NCBI GenBank assembly: GCA_039714535.1
Contig: JBDLJC010000011.1
Location: 18,080 to 82,079 of the forward strand
Origin: JAGXFP01 sp039714535
GTDB lineage: Bacteria > Desulfobacterota > Desulfobulbia > Desulfobulbales > JAGXFP01
Direction: 5' to 3'
DNA: 64,000 nt
Below, in pieces: positions 61,663 to 64,000 of the stretch. Both the position numbers and the translations under genes were made by a program. Position 1 is the stretch's first letter. Each line of letters starts with the position of its first letter. The notes below the pieces were generated by a model, which was not told the origin of the DNA, searched no databases, and saw nothing but the letters and a program-made list of their open reading frames with translations.

Positions 61663-63069
61663 ATGACCGCTGTTCAGCACAGCCATGATCGGGATCGCGC
61701 CACGATCGCTGCGATTGCCACCCCGCCTGGGCCGGGGGGCATCGGCATTATCAGGATCAGCGGTCCCGAAGCCAAACCGATTCTGAGCCGCCTCTTTCGT
61801 CTCCATCGCGAGCGGCCGCTAACCAGTCACCAACTTACCTATGGCTGGTTGATCAACCCCGCTAACGACCGCCCCCTCGATGAAGTAATGGCGGTCTTCA
61901 TGCAAGCTCCCTATTCCTATACCTGCGAAGACGTCGTTGAAATTCAGTGCCACAGCAGCTATCTGGTTCTGCAGGAGATCCTTGCTCTGGTGCTCAAGGC
62001 CGGCGCCATCCTGGCCGAGCCCGGTGAGTTCACCAAGCGCGCCTTTCTTAATGGCCGCATTGATCTTACCCAGGCTGAAGCCGTTATTGAACTTCTCCAG
62101 GCCAAAACCGGCGAAGGATTGCAGATCGCCCTCTCCCAGCTCCAAGGCGGCCTCCATGATCAGATTGCAGCTCTCCGTGAGGCCCTGATTGCGATCCGGG
62201 CCGTGATCGAGGTTGCCATCGATTTTCCCGATGAGGACGTTGAAATCATTAATCCTCAGGAGATGCTCAAGAACCTCCAGAACAAGGTTGTCTCTCCCCT
62301 TGGTGAGCTTATCGACGCCGCAGAGCGCGGCAAGATCTTCCGGGAAGGTATCTCAGTGGTGATCCTCGGTCGGCCCAATGTCGGCAAATCCAGTCTGCTA
62401 AACAGTCTCCTCAAGGAGGACCGGGCCATTGTGACCGAGATTCCCGGCACCACCAGGGATATCATTGAAGAATATCTGAATATCAAGGGCATTCCGGTAC
62501 GGATCATCGATACCGCCGGCATTCGGAAAACTGCTGAAACTGTCGAAGAGATCGGCATCAAAAGGGCGCGTCAGAAGCAAGAGTCGGCTGACCTGGTCCT
62601 GATGGTGGTTGATAGCGCAATCGCCCTTAGCGGCGAAGATCTGGCCCTTGCTGAAAGCATTGCCGGTCAGTCGGCCCTTCTGGTTCTTAATAAGACCGAC
62701 CTGGTTGGCGACCAGGATTTACAGCCTTACCGGGATGCCTTTGCTGAATTTACCCAGGTAGAGATCTCGGCCAAAACCCAGGCGGGCCTGGCCGGGTTGG
62801 AAGAGGCCATCTTTGCCAAGGTCAGCGGCAGCTCCGAGCACTGGGACCCTGGCCATACATCGGTGCCGAATGTCCGTCACGTAAACTCCCTGACCGGCGC
62901 CCTGGCCGCATCCCGGCAATTGGCAGCAGCCCTGGAGGCGAATCTGCCGCCGGATCTGCTGGCCATTGAAGTCCAGTCGGCCTTGGATCATCTGACCGAC
63001 ATTATTGGTGAAACCACCACCGAGGACATCCTCGACATGATCTTCACCCGGTTTTGTCTGGGCAAATGA
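61663..63069 (+). CDS. mnmE: tRNA modification GTPase MnmE
   Basis: A 468-residue protein: N-terminal folate-binding domain (IATPPGPGGIGIIRISGPEA), a helical middle domain, and an inserted G domain with GRPNVGKSSLLNSLL, DTAGIRKTAETVEEIGI and NKTD. The C terminus is FCLGK, matching the catalytic C-(I/L/V)-G-K end. It makes the cmnm5U modification with MnmG, whose gene is not adjacent here. The hpt gene follows 25 bases after the stop. Confidence 0.97.
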   Translation: MTAVQHSHDRDRATIAAIATPPGPGGIGIIRISGPEAKPILSRLFRLHRERPLTSHQLTYGWLINPANDRPLDEVMAVFMQAPYSYTCEDVVEIQCHSSYLVLQEILALVLKAGAILAEPGEFTKRAFLNGRIDLTQAEAVIELLQAKTGEGLQIALSQLQGGLHDQIAALREALIAIRAVIEVAIDFPDEDVEIINPQEMLKNLQNKVVSPLGELIDAAERGKIFREGISVVILGRPNVGKSSLLNSLLKEDRAIVTEIPGTTRDIIEEYLNIKGIPVRIIDTAGIRKTAETVEEIGIKRARQKQESADLVLMVVDSAIALSGEDLALAESIAGQSALLVLNKTDLVGDQDLQPYRDAFAEFTQVEISAKTQAGLAGLEEAIFAKVSGSSEHWDPGHTSVPNVRHVNSLTGALAASRQLAAALEANLPPDLLAIEVQSALDHLTDIIGETTTEDILDMIFTRFCLGK

Positions 63070-63094
63070 GCAATTGGTGGGGAGGTGCATCAAG

Positions 63095-63610
63095 GTGGAA
63101 AAAGAACTGATCATAGCCGGGCAGGATATCAAGCAAAGGGTCCAGGAGCTGGGCCGGGAAATATCCGCCGAGGCCATCCCTAATCTGTTGGTTGTAGCCA
63201 TCCTCAAGGGGGCCTTTATCTTTGCTGCCGATCTGGTCCGGGCGCTATCCATTCCCCTTGAGGTTGATTTTATCCGGGTAGCCAGCTATGGGGCAAATAC
63301 GTGTTCATCCGGGGAGATCAGACTCAGCAAGGATCTGGAGACCTCCGTGGTCGGGAAAAATGTGCTGTTGGTGGAAGACATTGTCGATACCGGCCAGACC
63401 ATTGCCTGGCTCAAAGAGCATCTCCGGGGCAGGGGGGCCGCTTCCATAAGAACCTGCACCCTGATCGACAAACGGGAAAGGCGGGTCAAAGAGGTAGAGA
63501 TAGACTATTACGGGTTTCAGCTGCAAAAGGGTTTTCTGGTTGGCTATGGACTCGATTACGCCGAACAGTACCGCCATCTGCCGGATATTTATGACCTCAA
63601 AGGTTGTTGA
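63095..63610 (+). CDS. hpt: Hypoxanthine phosphoribosyltransferase
   Basis: A 171-residue type I phosphoribosyltransferase. GTG at 63095 is preferred because GGAGGTG lies seven bases upstream; the frame opens earlier at a TTG without a ribosome site. Landmarks are VVAILKGAFIFAADLVRAL and the PRPP loop VLLVEDIVDTGQTIAWL, then VGYGLDYAEQYRHLPDI. It salvages hypoxanthine and guanine to IMP and GMP. Confidence 0.94.
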   Translation: MEKELIIAGQDIKQRVQELGREISAEAIPNLLVVAILKGAFIFAADLVRALSIPLEVDFIRVASYGANTCSSGEIRLSKDLETSVVGKNVLLVEDIVDTGQTIAWLKEHLRGRGAASIRTCTLIDKRERRVKEVEIDYYGFQLQKGFLVGYGLDYAEQYRHLPDIYDLKGC

Positions 63611-63691
63611 CAACGACAATCAAGTGCGCATGGATTTTTTATAAAAAAGACGGTATATTTGTCCAGTGACTCTGCAGTAAGGAGGGGCGCT

Positions 63692-63793
63692 ATGGATAAG
63701 TTGAAGTCCTGGGGTTTGCTTGGCCTTGATGAGAACGGTACAAACAAAAGCAGAGAGGTCCCCAGTAATAGAGAGGGAAAAATGCGCTCGTAG
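63692..63793 (+). CDS. Possible 33-residue peptide running into tRNA-Arg
   Basis: A frame with a strong ribosome site (AAGGAGG, seven bases before ATG) reads MDKLKSWGLLGLDENGTNKS and ends MRS at a stop inside the tRNA acceptor/D region. The unusual overlap with a tRNA makes it either a leader peptide or a coincidence. Confidence 0.35.
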   Translation: MDKLKSWGLLGLDENGTNKSREVPSNREGKMRS

Positions 63794-63860
63794 CTCAGCT
63801 GGATAGAGCATCGGCCTTCGAAGCCGAGAGTCGCAGGTTCGAATCCTGCCGGGCGCACCA
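63784..63860 (+). tRNA. tRNA-Arg (anticodon TCG)
   Basis: A full cloverleaf with genome-encoded CCA: acceptor GCGCTCG pairs with CGGGCGC (one G-T), D stem GCTC/GAGC, anticodon arm TCGGC-CTTCGAA-GCCGA giving anticodon TCG for CGA codons, and T arm GCAGG-TTCGAAT-CCTGC. It is a common integration target for phage and islands. Confidence 0.97.
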
Positions 63861-63871
63861 GTAATAAAGGC

Positions 63872-63903
63872 AAAGGAATCAGCTAGTTGTAGCTGGTTCC
63901 TTT
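63872..63903 (+). terminator. Terminator of tRNA-Arg
   Basis: AAAGGAATCAGCTA (63872-63885) pairs over 14 positions (one G-T) with TAGCTGGTTCCTTT (63890-63903) around a four-base loop; a pyrimidine-rich tail follows. Confidence 0.85.
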
Positions 63904-63924
63904 CTTCGTTTTGGGGGCGGTTTT

Positions 63925-63990
63925 AGTTTTGTATCCGGTTTTGTTACCGGGCGGATTCATGTTTTTCTCATTAAGACCGGATACAAAACT
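63925..63990. repeat. 15-bp perfect inverted repeat downstream of tRNA-Arg
   Basis: AGTTTTGTATCCGGT (63925-63939) and ACCGGATACAAAACT (63976-63990) are exact complements 36 bases apart. A second overlapping pairing (ATCCGGT with ACCGG then GAT) is possible in the left half. The element lies just past a tRNA terminator at the window edge. Confidence 0.7.
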
Positions 63991-64000
63991 GTATACTTCA

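Noticed and set aside
63589..63873. A 94-codon minus-strand frame reading RPAGFEPATLGFEGRC across the tRNA
   Set aside because: This is the antisense translation of tRNA-Arg and its surroundings, a well-known spurious protein in databases; the tRNA and hpt explain the DNA.
1..64000. CRISPR arrays, rRNA genes and prophage modules
   Set aside because: No regularly spaced direct repeats, no rRNA sequence and no phage structural or integrase genes were seen on either strand.

Overview
The window is a stretch of bacterial chromosome, probably from a delta-proteobacterium of the Desulfobacterota (Desulfobulbales-like). That placement is inferred from gene content: an Fe-S/DUF3786 protein, a monomeric NADP isocitrate dehydrogenase, F0 ATP synthase genes separated from F1, a sirohaem-type haem cluster next to hemA, and several small proteins of the kind common in sulfate reducers. 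No marker here fixes the genus.

Layout. 1-13.5 kb: phosphohexomutase end, a beta-barrel-like secreted protein, RhlB-type helicase, ComF, a DUF47-Pit phosphate uptake pair, a secreted DUF255 protein, an MtnA-type isomerase and a large hybrid sensor kinase. 13.66-14.93 kb: an IS4-family element with intact 9-bp target duplication but a broken transposase. 15-24 kb: a serine hydrolase pointing left, a very AT-rich gap that is a candidate replication origin, then dnaN-gyrB-gyrA-gpsA pointing right, without dnaA or recF. 24-37.6 kb: an accessory zone with a truncated sensor kinase, small membrane and secreted proteins, clsB, a three-gene desaturase/flavin-oxidase/DUF4242 operon, a Phd/RelE toxin-antitoxin pair, a second broken IS that abuts an SPFH gene fragment, and a large TPR/FG-GAP/ASPIC lipoprotein. 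37.9-50.7 kb: icd, two perfect parS sites, parA-parB, pyrK-pyrD, a GMP/IMP nucleotidase, hemL, F0 genes atpZ-atpI-atpB-atpE, a nucleoside phosphorylase and rimO. 50.7-54.7 kb (minus strand): an IHF/HU protein, rluB, a UbiD-family decarboxylase, a small hypothetical protein and YjbQ. 54.9-63.6 kb: precorrin-2 dehydrogenase, ccsA/hemX, hemA, then the classic rpmH-rnpA-yidD-yidC-jag-mnmE cluster, hpt and tRNA-Arg(TCG).

How it fits together. Genes usually packed around one origin (dnaN/gyrB/gyrA, parAB with parS, rpmH to mnmE) are all present but spread over about 47 kb and interleaved with metabolic genes. The best origin candidate is the AT-rich gap 16150-16540, where coding direction switches and where I see three copies of a two-part motif. 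Genes for tetrapyrrole synthesis (hemL, hemA, precorrin-2 dehydrogenase), pyrimidine synthesis and membrane energetics lie nearby.

I did not find a convincing large undescribed system. The most interesting small items are the origin candidate, a 46-residue secreted microprotein (30472-30612), an attC-like palindrome beside the toxin-antitoxin pair, the IS-bounded loss of an SPFH gene, and an ATP synthase c subunit with a signal peptide and an incomplete sodium-binding motif.
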